A stretch of DNA of 64,000 nt, from contig NZ_LTAW01000005.1 of the NCBI RefSeq assembly GCF_001639725.1, positions 62,001 to 126,000 on the forward strand, written 5' to 3'. Position 1 is the first letter of the stretch, and each line of letters opens with the position of its first letter. Made by a program: the position numbers and the translations under genes. A model generated the notes under the pieces. The model did not search any database, had not been told where the DNA came from, and was given only the letters and a program-made list of their open reading frames with translations. The DNA is from Marinomonas atlantica (GTDB lineage Bacteria; Pseudomonadota; Gammaproteobacteria; Pseudomonadales; Marinomonadaceae). This document shows, piece by piece, positions 52,050-61,478 of this stretch.

Positions 52050-54167
52050 ATGAGCTATCAAGTACTCGCACGAAAATGGCGTCCGCAAACCTTCCTTGAA
52101 ATGGCAGGCCAAGACCACGTATTACAAGCATTAGTGAATGCGTTGCGGCAGCAGCGTCTACACCACGCCTATTTGTTTACGGGGACTCGCGGGGTAGGTA
52201 AAACCACCATTGCACGAATTTTCGCAAAATGTCTAAACTGTGAGGTGAATGGCATTTCTCCTGAGCCGTGCGGCGAGTGCGACAGCTGTCGTGAAATCAC
52301 GGAAGGACGTTTCGTTGACCTAATTGAAGTGGATGCGGCGTCGCGTACCAAAGTCGAAGACACCCGAGAGCTATTGGAGAACGTCCAATACGCACCCACA
52401 CGAGGGCGTTTCAAGGTGTACCTAATAGATGAGGTGCACATGTTGTCGAGTCATTCATTTAACGCTCTGCTAAAAACCTTAGAAGAACCGCCTGAGCATG
52501 TTAAGTTTTTGCTCGCGACGACGGACCCACAAAAACTACCTGTGACGATTCTTTCTCGCTGTTTGCAGTTTAATCTTAAAAATATGTCGGCACAGCGAGT
52601 GGTTGATTATTTACAAACCGTTCTTGGCTCCGAGCAAGTCAGCTATGACCAACCGGCCTTATGGCAAATTGGTCAAGCAGCTAATGGCAGTATGCGAGAC
52701 GCGTTGAGCTTGACGGATCAAGCGATCGCATTTGGCGATGGTAAAATTACCGAAACTGGTGTGACATCAATGCTGGGGTTGGTCAATCAGACTCAGATTT
52801 TGTCTTTATTGGAATCCGTTGCAGCAAAAGACGCGGCTCAAACATTGACAAAAATCGAAGCGTTGGCAGATTATCAGCCGGACTTCATTTCAATCTGTGG
52901 TGCCTTGTTGGACGCATTGCACCGCGTGGCAGTTGAGCAGCAAGTGCCTGGTGTGCTGCAAGATCAGATGGGGGATTTAACGCGTATCCAGCAATTAGCA
53001 CAAAATGTCTCGCCTGAAGAAATACAGGTGATGTACCAGAGTTTGTTAATTGGTCGACGTGATCTACCTTTGTCTCACTCGATTAAATCCGGCTTTGAAA
53101 TGTTGATGTTACGCCTAATCGCATTTCGACCGGCGACTCAGATGACTGTACGTTACGAAGCGCCTTCTGAGCCCGTTGCCCCTTATCGTGAACCTGAACC
53201 GACAGTTGAGCAAAAAAAAACAGCTGAGCTGAATAGAGCCACTACGGTTTTACCTGCGAGTGATGCAGCACTAACACCTGCTGAAACTGAGTATGACCAA
53301 GTGGATGCGGCAATAGCGGGACCGGTTGAGACGCTAGCAGAAACGCCAGTTCCAGTAGCGCCTGCTGAACCGTCGTTGATGAACGAACAAACTCCGCCAT
53401 GGGATGAGTCATTATCTGACGACGACAATGATTACCAAGCGCCGGTAGCGGAATATGCTGTGCCTGAATCATTGCCATCTGAGCCTGTTGTTACAGATTC
53501 TAAACCATTAACTGTGCCTGCTGCGCCTCCTCAGCCAAAAACGTCGGTCGACCCTAGCGCTCGTCTCTCTAAAATGCTGAATGACTCCAATGCAGCAGAA
53601 GAAGAAACGGACGATGAGGCCGATGAGCGAGCGATAGCAGAAACCTCAGACCCTTTCGCGATGTCGGCCTCTCTGGTGGAGACTGTTTCAGATAAACCGG
53701 CTTTAATTGATAAGCAGCCCGATACAGTTGCTCAGCCAGCATTGGCGATTCCTTTGCCTGACATTGCGCATTTTAAAGATATGACCATGAATCTATGGTG
53801 GTTGGTGGCACCACGCTTGAAATTAACGGGATTGGTCCAAAATATAATCATGAACTCTTGTTTGATGGACGCTTCAGAGCAAGGGGTAAAATTACAAGTT
53901 CCACTTGAATACGGGCATATGTTAAATCAAGCTCGTTATGAGCAAATACAAAACCAGTTATCGGAATTTTTCGCTGCGCCAGTGCCACTTATTATCGACA
54001 CGCTGGCTGAAGTTGAAGGTGTGACGGCCGAAGAGTTTGCGGCAAGCAAGCGTGCCGAAGCGCTGCAAGCTGCGATTAATCATTTAAATGCGCACCCAGT
54101 GGTTCAAGCGTTAGCGGAAACGTTGGGTGGCCAAGTTCTTTATGACACAGTTAAAGTGAAAGCTTAA
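52050..54167 (+). CDS. dnaX: DNA polymerase III subunits tau and gamma
   Basis: 705 aa tau clamp-loader subunit. Walker A GTRGVGKTT at residues 45-53, zinc cysteines in CLNCEVNG and CGECDSC, VYLIDEVHML Walker B. Pro/Glu/Ala-rich linker from about residue 365, and a C-terminal tau domain. Codons 388-391 contain nine A in a row (53212-53220). A -1 slip meets TGA at 53225 and a +1 slip meets TGA at 53230, giving a 392-393 residue gamma-like form at the end of domain III. Heads the block dnaX-ybaB-recR. Confidence 0.95.
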   Translation: MSYQVLARKWRPQTFLEMAGQDHVLQALVNALRQQRLHHAYLFTGTRGVGKTTIARIFAKCLNCEVNGISPEPCGECDSCREITEGRFVDLIEVDAASRTKVEDTRELLENVQYAPTRGRFKVYLIDEVHMLSSHSFNALLKTLEEPPEHVKFLLATTDPQKLPVTILSRCLQFNLKNMSAQRVVDYLQTVLGSEQVSYDQPALWQIGQAANGSMRDALSLTDQAIAFGDGKITETGVTSMLGLVNQTQILSLLESVAAKDAAQTLTKIEALADYQPDFISICGALLDALHRVAVEQQVPGVLQDQMGDLTRIQQLAQNVSPEEIQVMYQSLLIGRRDLPLSHSIKSGFEMLMLRLIAFRPATQMTVRYEAPSEPVAPYREPEPTVEQKKTAELNRATTVLPASDAALTPAETEYDQVDAAIAGPVETLAETPVPVAPAEPSLMNEQTPPWDESLSDDDNDYQAPVAEYAVPESLPSEPVVTDSKPLTVPAAPPQPKTSVDPSARLSKMLNDSNAAEEETDDEADERAIAETSDPFAMSASLVETVSDKPALIDKQPDTVAQPALAIPLPDIAHFKDMTMNLWWLVAPRLKLTGLVQNIIMNSCLMDASEQGVKLQVPLEYGHMLNQARYEQIQNQLSEFFAAPVPLIIDTLAEVEGVTAEEFAASKRAEALQAAINHLNAHPVVQALAETLGGQVLYDTVKVKA
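53211..53232 (+). promoter_or_regulatory. A9 slippery run in dnaX with stops in both other frames
   Basis: CAA AAA AAA ACA in the tau frame. In the -1 frame TGA lies at 53225-53227, in the +1 frame at 53230-53232. Slippage of the polymerase or ribosome here would give the gamma form. In Thermus thermophilus an A9 run in dnaX does this by transcriptional slippage. Confidence 0.55.
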
Positions 54168-54188
54168 TTACTATATTTGGAGAGAGTT

Positions 54189-54515
54189 ATGTTTAAAGGT
54201 GGTATGGGCAACATGATGCGCCAAGCGCAAAAAATGCAAGAAAACATGCAAAAAGCCCAAGAAGAAGTGGGCAATATGGAAGTTGAAGGTCAAGCGGGTG
54301 CAGGCCTTGTGAAAATTACAATGACAGGTCGTCATGATGTGAAGCGTGTATCCATAGATGACTCTCTGTTTGAAGATGACAAAGAAATGCTAGAAGACCT
54401 AGTGGCGGCGGCCATCAATGATGCCGTGCGTAACATTGAATCAGCTTCTAAAGAGAAAATGGCAGCTGCGACAGAAGGCATGCCGATTCCTCCTGGTTTT
54501 AAAATGCCTTTCTAA
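54189..54515 (+). CDS. ybaB: nucleoid-associated protein YbaB/EbfC
   Basis: 108 aa from ATG at 54189 with GGAGAGA upstream; a TTG four codons earlier overlaps that site. [17 protein letters not shown] start and [12 protein letters not shown] end are diagnostic. It binds DNA as a dimer. Between dnaX and recR, the conserved order. Confidence 0.95.
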   Translation: MFKGGMGNMMRQAQKMQENMQKAQEEVGNMEVEGQAGAGLVKITMTGRHDVKRVSIDDSLFEDDKEMLEDLVAAAINDAVRNIESASKEKMAAATEGMPIPPGFKMPF

Positions 54516-54530
54516 GATAGGAGTGGACAC

Positions 54531-55124
54531 TTGTTCAGCCCATTAATTAAAGAGCTGATTGAGTCCCTGCGCTGTTTACCGGGTGTTGGGCCTAAGTCCG
54601 CGCAAAAAATGGCGCTCTATTTATTAGAACGCGATTCCCAAGGGGCTGATCGACTCGCTCAGTCTCTTCGTCAAGCATTGGATAAAGTGGGGCGCTGTCA
54701 TCAGTGCCGCACTTTGACGGAGGATACGCTCTGTCCTATATGCGCTGACGATCAGCGTAACAGCAGTCGTTTATGTATTGTTGAAACGCCTGCTGATGTG
54801 ATTGCCATTGAAAGTACTAAGCAGTTTGATGGAATGTATTTTGTTCTGCTTGGGCATCTTTCCCCGATTGATGGCATTGGACCAGAAGAGCTTGGCTTAG
54901 ATCGCTTAGAGACACTGGCTAAAGAAGTCGGTGTTGAAGAAGTTATCATCGCCACAAACAGTACCGTAGAAGGTGAAGCGACTAGCCATTACATTGCGCA
55001 AATGCTGAAACCTCACGGAGTAGACGTCAGTCGTATAGCTCAGGGTGTACCGATGGGCGGCGAATTAGAATATGTTGACGGTAATACGTTAGCGTTAGCA
55101 TTAGAAGGCCGGAAAAGACTATAA
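54531..55124 (+). CDS. recR: recombination mediator protein RecR
   Basis: 197 aa from TTG at 54531 with AGGAG 7 bp upstream. HhH motif [17 protein letters not shown], zinc finger Cys56/59/68/71, Toprim domain with [12 protein letters not shown] and GIGPEELG. It loads RecA onto gaps with RecO and RecF. Stop one base before rnd. Confidence 0.96.
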   Translation: MFSPLIKELIESLRCLPGVGPKSAQKMALYLLERDSQGADRLAQSLRQALDKVGRCHQCRTLTEDTLCPICADDQRNSSRLCIVETPADVIAIESTKQFDGMYFVLLGHLSPIDGIGPEELGLDRLETLAKEVGVEEVIIATNSTVEGEATSHYIAQMLKPHGVDVSRIAQGVPMGGELEYVDGNTLALALEGRKRL

Positions 55125-55125
55125 C

Positions 55126-56265
55126 ATGGATATACAAAACCAAAATCTCGATATTGTTTGGGTGGATAACGATGCAGCACTGGCGAAGTGGTGTGAATAC
55201 TGGTCCACATTGTCTTTTGTTGCAGTGGATACCGAGTTTGTGCGTCGCACGACTTTTTACCCAGTGACAGGCTTGATTCAAATTTCTGAAGGTAAGCAAG
55301 CGGTCTTAATTGATCCACAAACCATCGCAGATTGGTCGCCATTGCGCGCGCTATTGGTGAATGAAGACGTTATGAAAGTCTTTCATGCCTGCTCTGAAGA
55401 CTTAGATGTCTTTGATCATCTTTTAGGCGTGTTGCCGACACCTTTTTATGACACTCAAATCGGTGAGGCGTTTGCCAGTGCACAATGGTCGTTAAGCTAT
55501 GTTAAGTTAGTGAAAGCCTATCTTGATATCGATGTTGCCAAAGATGAGACGCGATCTGATTGGACACTTCGCCCTTTAACGGACGCTCAAAAACGTTATG
55601 CGGCCTTAGATGTTATATATCTTGCTGAAGTATACCCAATGCAGGTAGAGCGTTTAATCGCGAAAAACATGCTCGATTGGGTACTAGAAGATTGCGAAAG
55701 TCTTAAATGGCAATATTTGCAAAATAATGATGCTGAGCAGAATTGGGATGGTGTGAAAGCGGCTTGGCGTTTAAGTCCGAAAGGCCTAACGTTGCTGCGC
55801 TTACTGTACTTGTGGCGTGATGAGCGAGCTCGCGCAAACGATACGCCCCGTGGCCAAGTGCTGAAAGATCGTACATTATGGGCGTTGGCTAAGTTTATGC
55901 CGGATAATGCGCGTGATGTAGGCAAGACAGAAGAAATTACGCCTAAGCAAGTGCGCTTATATTCCGATACAGTGCTTGAAAAAATTGCATTGGTGAATGA
56001 ATTGAGTGCCGATGAATACCAAAAACCCTTGCCTGCTCCACTGCCTTCCGAGGCCGGTGATTTATCAAAGGCGATGCGAGCGTATTCAAAGCAACTTGCT
56101 CAGCAACTGGAGCTGGCACCGGAAGTGGTGTTAAAGCGTAAATTGTTGGATCCCTTGATGCGACATGTTTATGAAGGCTCACCGATGGATTGGTCGAATC
56201 CAGCGTTTAATGGCTGGCGCAAAGATAAGGTGGTTGCACCTTTGTTAGAAAAATTCGCAAACTAA
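55126..56265 (+). CDS. rnd: ribonuclease D
   Basis: 379 aa DEDD exonuclease. Asp35/Glu37 in VAVDTEFVR, Asp in FHACSEDLDVF, Tyr/Asp in YAALDVIYL. C-terminal HRDC domains. It trims 3' ends of tRNA and small RNA precursors. Begins one base after recR. Confidence 0.95.
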   Translation: MDIQNQNLDIVWVDNDAALAKWCEYWSTLSFVAVDTEFVRRTTFYPVTGLIQISEGKQAVLIDPQTIADWSPLRALLVNEDVMKVFHACSEDLDVFDHLLGVLPTPFYDTQIGEAFASAQWSLSYVKLVKAYLDIDVAKDETRSDWTLRPLTDAQKRYAALDVIYLAEVYPMQVERLIAKNMLDWVLEDCESLKWQYLQNNDAEQNWDGVKAAWRLSPKGLTLLRLLYLWRDERARANDTPRGQVLKDRTLWALAKFMPDNARDVGKTEEITPKQVRLYSDTVLEKIALVNELSADEYQKPLPAPLPSEAGDLSKAMRAYSKQLAQQLELAPEVVLKRKLLDPLMRHVYEGSPMDWSNPAFNGWRKDKVVAPLLEKFAN

Positions 56266-56290
56266 TACTATTACTTACTGAGTAACTATC

Positions 56291-56581
56291 ATGAGTCACA
56301 TGATTATTGAAATTTTCCGCTCATCAAAAGTGGACGAAATGTACCTTTATGTTGAGAAAAACAAAGGGTTAAAGAACATTCCAGAAGCATTAATGTCTCG
56401 CTTTGGCGCGGGCATTAGTGCAATGACAATGCTGATTAAACCAGATCAAAAATTGGCTCGAGCGAACGCTACAGACGTTATGGAATCGATCAAAGAGAAA
56501 GGTTTTTATTTGCAAATGCCGCCCGCTCGGGAAGAATATTTATTGGATATGTATAAAGCGCCGACGGAAGCTCGTTACTGA
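56291..56581 (+). CDS. ycgL: YcgL-family protein
   Basis: 96 aa. [18 protein letters not shown] and [15 protein letters not shown] are diagnostic. Small conserved protein of unknown exact role. Its TGA overlaps the ATG of ycgN by one base. Confidence 0.92.
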   Translation: MSHMIIEIFRSSKVDEMYLYVEKNKGLKNIPEALMSRFGAGISAMTMLIKPDQKLARANATDVMESIKEKGFYLQMPPAREEYLLDMYKAPTEARY

Positions 56582-57063
56582 TGATTGCAAAGCGTTACGA
56601 ACCTTTTTGGAAGACCACGCCGATGGCGCAAATGGCCCCCAGTGAATGGGAGTCTATTTGTGATGGCTGTGGCAAGTGCTGTTTACAGAAAATGGTAGAT
56701 GATGAGACAGAAGAGGTGTATTACACCAACCTGTCGTGTCACCAATTAGATATTAATGCTTGCCGTTGTAAAGTCTATGATCAGCGCCTTGAAAAGGTCG
56801 AAGGCTGCTTGTCTCTTAGGCCGGAAGATGTCGCAGCGTTTGATTGGCTGCCCGACACTTGTAGCTATCGAGTACTGCATCAAACGGGCGATTTACCGAA
56901 CTGGCATCCACTTGTGGTGGGCAGTGATCGAGAAATGAAAACTCAAGGCCTAAATGTTAGCCATTACGCCGTTAACGAAAACACCGTTGACGAAGAGCGT
57001 TGGGAAGAACATATAATCAAATGGGTACACGGAATGCCCGAGCCCTATGATCCTACTTATTAG
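56581..57063 (+). CDS. ycgN: YcgN-family cysteine-cluster protein
   Basis: 160 aa. Cysteine-rich N-terminal half: CDGCGKCCLQKMVD, SCHQLDINACRCKVY, CLSL. UPF0153/YkgJ-type cluster that may bind metal. Coupled to ycgL. The order rnd-ycgL-ycgN is common in gammaproteobacteria. Confidence 0.93.
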   Translation: MIAKRYEPFWKTTPMAQMAPSEWESICDGCGKCCLQKMVDDETEEVYYTNLSCHQLDINACRCKVYDQRLEKVEGCLSLRPEDVAAFDWLPDTCSYRVLHQTGDLPNWHPLVVGSDREMKTQGLNVSHYAVNENTVDEERWEEHIIKWVHGMPEPYDPTY

Positions 57064-57111
57064 GGCAATCCTTCGAATTAGCATATAAAGCAGTTGCTCA
57101 GGAGTAAGAAG

Positions 57112-58989
57112 ATGGTTATACGAAAGCACGTCAACAGTTGTTTGGTGATGATACTTCTTACAATAGCCCCCTGGGCTGCTGCTGACACACAATTTCGTCT
57201 CATTGTAGACGCCTCTGGCAGTATGTTGATCAGTGATCCTGACAAATTAACCGCCGAGTCTTTAAAACTCATTTCCGATTTAGCACCTGAAGAACAAGCT
57301 ACTCTGGGTGTCTGGCTATTTGGAGAGCGTGCCCGAGTGTTGCTACCAGAAGCACGTGTCAATCAAGAAACGAAACAGGCATTAAGCCAAGCTGTTAGTA
57401 ATTACACGCCAGGTGATTTGAAGACGGATTTAGAATCGATCATTAGAATGTTGCTGCAAACACCTGATGCTGGGGATTTAGAGCCAGGCTTTGATCGCCA
57501 TTGGATCTTGGTCACCGATGGTATGGTGGATGTAAGCTTGGATGAAGCGGTGAATGAAGCTTCTCGTTCTCGGATTATGAACGATTTGGCCAGTCAGTTG
57601 GCTGAACGTAATATCCATTTGCATACAGTTTCCATGACGGGATATACCGATAAAGAGCTGCTGTCATCAGTCTCGACGTTAACGGATGCGACACATACAG
57701 AAGTTGCTACGCCAAATGACTTGTTAGATACCTTTGATCGAGTCTTTTCACAAGCGGCACCGTCAGAAGAAGTACCTTTTGAAGGTAATACATTCTTTAT
57801 TGATGACGCCATTGAAGAAGCCACCTTACTTATATTTCATGAGCAAGGCGTCACACCTAAAGTATTTTTGCCAAATGGTAAGCGGCTGAATATGGGGGCG
57901 CTGAATGTCTCTTATGTCGATGCGGATCATTACTTGTTGGTTACCATTACTAAGCCAAGTGTGGGGACATGGAGAGTAGAGGATGTCGATTTAGAGCGCA
58001 GTAACATTCGTGTGATCACCAAACTCAGTGCTCAGGCCACCAAAGTCGCTCCGGTTTTGTTTGTGAATGAACCTATTTATTCGACCGTCGGACTGTTCCA
58101 AGATAACACTCTGATTGAAGATCCCGAGGTACTGTCATTAGTTGAGACCAAGCAGAAACTGAATCTGCTGAGTGGTGAGAGTACGAAACAACTCCTTAAT
58201 CGTCCATTACCCATCACTAATAATCAATTCAAGAATAAAATTGAGCAAATTACGGGTGAAGGCAATTATGAGTTGATTTCAGAAGTAGACGGAAAAACTT
58301 TTGTTCGCAAACTTAGCCAATTTTTTGCAGTGACAGCACCGATTTCATTGGAAGCAGAGCGCCAGAGTGAAAACTTAGTGGCTTTTTCTGCTAAGCCAAC
58401 GAACTTGCGTTTGAATTTGCTTCGCAGTAATGCGCGTTTAATTATCACAAGTGGTGATGGTAGCGAAGAGTCTCTTGAAATGCCCTTAATTGGTGAGGGG
58501 TATTGGCAAAAAATTTACCCAGTTGCGCCAAACAGTGCGTTGAGTGCTCACATACGTTTAATCGGCATTACTCGAACTGGTGTTCGTTTCGAGTATTCCA
58601 CGCCTTCATGGTATTTAAATCGTGACGGTGCCGATGTCGTAAAATTAAGTCAATCACGGGATGACGGTAAGGCTGCAATGGCGGCGGTTGCGGCGGTTGC
58701 GGCGGTAAACCGTGACTTGATGCCTGTTGTTGTAACACCACAAATTGCGGTGGTATCCCAGGAAGAAATGGAGGAAATCGATCCAGCCAGTCAGCAAGAT
58801 GAGGCTGTCGATGCTCCTATTAATGAGTCGATAGATGACACTAAAGCGAAAGAAGAGCCTGCGGGACTTTCCAGTAGTGAATGGATACTATACGGCGCGC
58901 TAAATGGTGCCGGTGTGATTTTGCTAGTGGGTGGCTATTTAATCTTTCGTCGTATTCGTAAAAAACGTAAACAGCTAAAAGTAGATTAA
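57112..58989 (+). CDS. VWA-domain protein with a C-terminal membrane anchor
   Basis: 625 aa from ATG at 57112 (AGGAG upstream). Signal peptide, then a von Willebrand A domain with MIDAS DASGS at residues 33-37 and a TDGMVD motif. The middle has beta-rich, TIGR03503-like segments. Before the final transmembrane segment (WILYGALNGAGVILLVGGYLI) a tandem AAVAAVAAV stretch is encoded by three 9-bp repeats. Periplasmic adhesion- or complex-type role. Confidence 0.85.
   Translation: MVIRKHVNSCLVMILLTIAPWAAADTQFRLIVDASGSMLISDPDKLTAESLKLISDLAPEEQATLGVWLFGERARVLLPEARVNQETKQALSQAVSNYTPGDLKTDLESIIRMLLQTPDAGDLEPGFDRHWILVTDGMVDVSLDEAVNEASRSRIMNDLASQLAERNIHLHTVSMTGYTDKELLSSVSTLTDATHTEVATPNDLLDTFDRVFSQAAPSEEVPFEGNTFFIDDAIEEATLLIFHEQGVTPKVFLPNGKRLNMGALNVSYVDADHYLLVTITKPSVGTWRVEDVDLERSNIRVITKLSAQATKVAPVLFVNEPIYSTVGLFQDNTLIEDPEVLSLVETKQKLNLLSGESTKQLLNRPLPITNNQFKNKIEQITGEGNYELISEVDGKTFVRKLSQFFAVTAPISLEAERQSENLVAFSAKPTNLRLNLLRSNARLIITSGDGSEESLEMPLIGEGYWQKIYPVAPNSALSAHIRLIGITRTGVRFEYSTPSWYLNRDGADVVKLSQSRDDGKAAMAAVAAVAAVNRDLMPVVVTPQIAVVSQEEMEEIDPASQQDEAVDAPINESIDDTKAKEEPAGLSSSEWILYGALNGAGVILLVGGYLIFRRIRKKRKQLKVD
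58675..58706 (+). repeat. 9-bp tandem repeat in the VWA gene
   Basis: GCGGCGGTT repeated three times (last copy GCGGCGGTA), coding AAV x3, just before the acidic linker. Confidence 0.8.
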
Positions 58990-58993
58990 TTTA

Positions 58994-59794
58994 ATGTGTG
59001 AGTTGCTTGGAATGAGCGCAAATGTGCCAACGGACATTTGCTTTAGTTTCTCGGGCCTACGTGCCCGAGGCGGTCGAACCGGTCCCCATAAGGATGGCTG
59101 GGGCATGGCGATGTATCGAGACAGCCACGTTTGGTCAATACACGATCCGCGGCCAAGTGCAGATTCAGACATGGCTGATGTGATGAGCAAAACCTCGTTG
59201 AAGTGTCACATTGTTATCAGCCATATTCGCCAAGCGAATGTAGGCAATGTGTGTTTGCCTAATACGCATCCATTTAGCCGATTGTTGTGGGATACAACTT
59301 GGAGTTATGCCCACAATGGCCAGTTGGATACACCTCAAAGTTTGTCGCTATTAACCCATTTCCCTCTAGGGACAACGGATTCCGAGCGAGCGTTTTGTTG
59401 GATCATAGAACAGCTGATGGCACGTTTTGGCGATACCATGCCCGATGTGCAAGCGCTTTCAGAAACACTTACCGAGCTATGTGATCGGCTCCGAGAGAAA
59501 GGTGTTTTTAATATGATGCTATCTAATGGGCAATATTTGTTTTCTTATTGCACCACTAAGCTTCATTGGATCACTCGTCGAGCACCGTTTAAGCCAGCCA
59601 CTCTGTCAGATGAAGACATGACCGTTGATTTTAAAGAAGTGACAACTGATAAAGATGTGGTGACAGTGATTGCGACGCAGCCATTAACGGAAAATGAAAC
59701 ATGGCATCAAATGCGGGCGGGTGAGATGTGCGTGTTTGATGCGGGGGAGCTAGTTGTTCATATTAAGCCTGAGGTAGAAATGCTTGATGCGTAA
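58994..59794 (+). CDS. class II glutamine amidotransferase (YafJ-like)
   Basis: 266 aa Ntn-type amidotransferase. Catalytic Cys2 after Met removal (MCELLGMSANVPTD), GPHKDGWGMAMY, HIRQANVG and NTHPFS. Stand-alone GAT domain with unknown partner or substrate. Begins 4 bp after the VWA gene. Confidence 0.9.
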   Translation: MCELLGMSANVPTDICFSFSGLRARGGRTGPHKDGWGMAMYRDSHVWSIHDPRPSADSDMADVMSKTSLKCHIVISHIRQANVGNVCLPNTHPFSRLLWDTTWSYAHNGQLDTPQSLSLLTHFPLGTTDSERAFCWIIEQLMARFGDTMPDVQALSETLTELCDRLREKGVFNMMLSNGQYLFSYCTTKLHWITRRAPFKPATLSDEDMTVDFKEVTTDKDVVTVIATQPLTENETWHQMRAGEMCVFDAGELVVHIKPEVEMLDA

Positions 59795-59940
59795 TTAGGG
59801 TTTGAAAAAAAACTATCGGATCTATATTTTTAATTGATTTCATAGATATCAATATTCTTTTTATAGTTAGCCCTACTTAAAGGGCGCCAATAGCTCTTAA
59901 AAACGCCATTCAAGGCGATCTACGTTAAGGGGAATATTTG

Positions 59941-60174
59941 ATGAAACATTACACGTTATACTGTGCGTCTGATAATGGGTTTTGCAGTGCTGCTGAGACT
60001 ACCTTAGTGCAGAACAACATTGCATTTGAAACAATTAGCGTGAACATTGCCAACGCATCTTCTGACTTGGTGGGTTTATTTGCCAACGACGCCACGCGAA
60101 CTCCGCAAGTGTTTTATGGTACAGAATATGTCGGTAATCTAGATGATATACAGAGTTTGTTTCGTTCTGTTTAA
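59941..60174 (+). CDS. glutaredoxin-like protein lacking the first active-site cysteine
   Basis: 77 aa from ATG at 59941 (AAGGGGA upstream). It has the thioredoxin-fold features of glutaredoxins: the cis-Pro motif RTPQVF and GNLDD. The usual CPYC is replaced by NGFC (N12, C15), with another Cys at 8. Redox function is thus doubtful or altered. Bidirectional terminator downstream. Confidence 0.7.
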   Translation: MKHYTLYCASDNGFCSAAETTLVQNNIAFETISVNIANASSDLVGLFANDATRTPQVFYGTEYVGNLDDIQSLFRSV

Positions 60175-60200
60175 TTGTTTAAAGCAAACACAGTTTATAT

Positions 60201-60240
60201 GAAAAAAAACAGGCCACAATTTGAGGGCCTGTTTTCATAT
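60201..60240. terminator. bidirectional Rho-independent terminator
   Basis: AAAACAGGCC and GGCCTGTTTT pair, with ATATGAAAA/TTTTCATAT extending it. A-runs on one side and T-runs on the other fit termination of both the glutaredoxin-like gene and cysK. Confidence 0.85.
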
Positions 60241-60264
60241 TACAGCGGTAAGCTTAGCGAGTGA

Positions 60265-61230
60265 TTACTGAACAAGTTCGTTGTCGCTGAATTCACCTTC
60301 AAATAATGCTGTAGACAGATAGCGCTCACCGGAATCCGGCAAGACCACTACGATTTTCTTGTCTGCAAACTCTGCTTCTTGGCTCAAGCGTTCTGCTGCA
60401 ACCACGGCTGCACCACATGAGATTCCACATAAAATGCCTTCTTCGCGCATTAGACGTTTTGCCATGGCAATTGCGTCTTCGTTTGATACTTGCTCAACGC
60501 GATCAACAACAGACAGATCAAGGTTTTTAGGTACGAAGCCTGCGCCAATGCCCTGAATTTTGTGAGGTGCAGGGGTTGGTGTTTCTCCATTGATGGTTTG
60601 CGTGATCACCGGAGAGGCGGTTGGTTCAACGGCGACACTGGTGATCGCTTTGCCTTGCGTGTTTTTGATATAACGACTTACGCCTGTGATGGTACCGCCA
60701 GTACCCACACCTGCGACAAAGACATCAACTTCACCATTGGTATCGTTCCAAATTTCAGGCCCAGTTGTTTGTTCATGGATTTCAGGGTTAGCAGGATTGT
60801 CAAATTGTTGTAGCAGAACAAAGTTAGGGTCTTGAGCGATTTCTTGCGCTTTTTCGATCGCGCCTTTCATGCCTTTTGCTGGTTCTGTTAATACAATCGT
60901 GGCACCTAATGCCTTCATAACTTGGCGGCGTTCAAGACTCATGCTGGATGGCATAGTGATGGTAATGTCGTAACCTCGCGCAGCAGCAACGAAACACAAA
61001 GCAATACCAGTGTTACCACTTGACGGCTCAACAATGGCTTTGCCTTCTGTTAGAACACCACGTTTTTCCGCGTCCCAAACCATGTTAGCGCCAATACGAC
61101 ATTTAACGGAAAAAGCTGGGTTGCGCGCTTCGATCTTGGCCCAGATGTTTCCATTTCCAATGCGGTTAAGACGTACCAGTGGTGTGTTACCGATGGTTAA
61201 GGAGTTATCGTTAAATACTTGTTCAGACAT
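60265..61230 (-). CDS. cysK: cysteine synthase A (O-acetylserine thiol-lyase)
   Basis: 321 aa fold-type II PLP enzyme. Lys43 in [35 protein letters not shown] and the C-terminal [10 protein letters not shown]. The SVKCRIGAN form is of the CysK rather than CysM type. It makes cysteine from O-acetylserine and sulfide. Divergent from hrpA. Confidence 0.95.
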   Translation of the reverse strand: MSEQVFNDNSLTIGNTPLVRLNRIGNGNIWAKIEARNPAFSVKCRIGANMVWDAEKRGVLTEGKAIVEPSSGNTGIALCFVAAARGYDITITMPSSMSLERRQVMKALGATIVLTEPAKGMKGAIEKAQEIAQDPNFVLLQQFDNPANPEIHEQTTGPEIWNDTNGEVDVFVAGVGTGGTITGVSRYIKNTQGKAITSVAVEPTASPVITQTINGETPTPAPHKIQGIGAGFVPKNLDLSVVDRVEQVSNEDAIAMAKRLMREEGILCGISCGAAVVAAERLSQEAEFADKKIVVVLPDSGERYLSTALFEGEFSDNELVQ

Positions 61231-61478
61231 TGGCCATCCTTATCTTTTGTTTAGTGATTGTATTCATTGAGTTCAATTGTAGTCGTCCACTATAACCGTA
61301 TCCACTGAAACGATGTAAGAATTTTGAACTATAAGGTTAGATGTGTGCATCCTTTTTGAGTGGTCGATACAGTCAACGCCAATTGCCGCATTTAATGATA
61401 GAATCTGATCCATATTAAACAGTTACCATTCGTCAGTCGTCTGTATTGACGCCGTATTTGTAAGGTCCGTAGTACTTC
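61231..61478. other. divergent intergenic region between cysK and hrpA
   Basis: 248 bp carrying both promoters. I see no clear operator. Confidence 0.45.
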
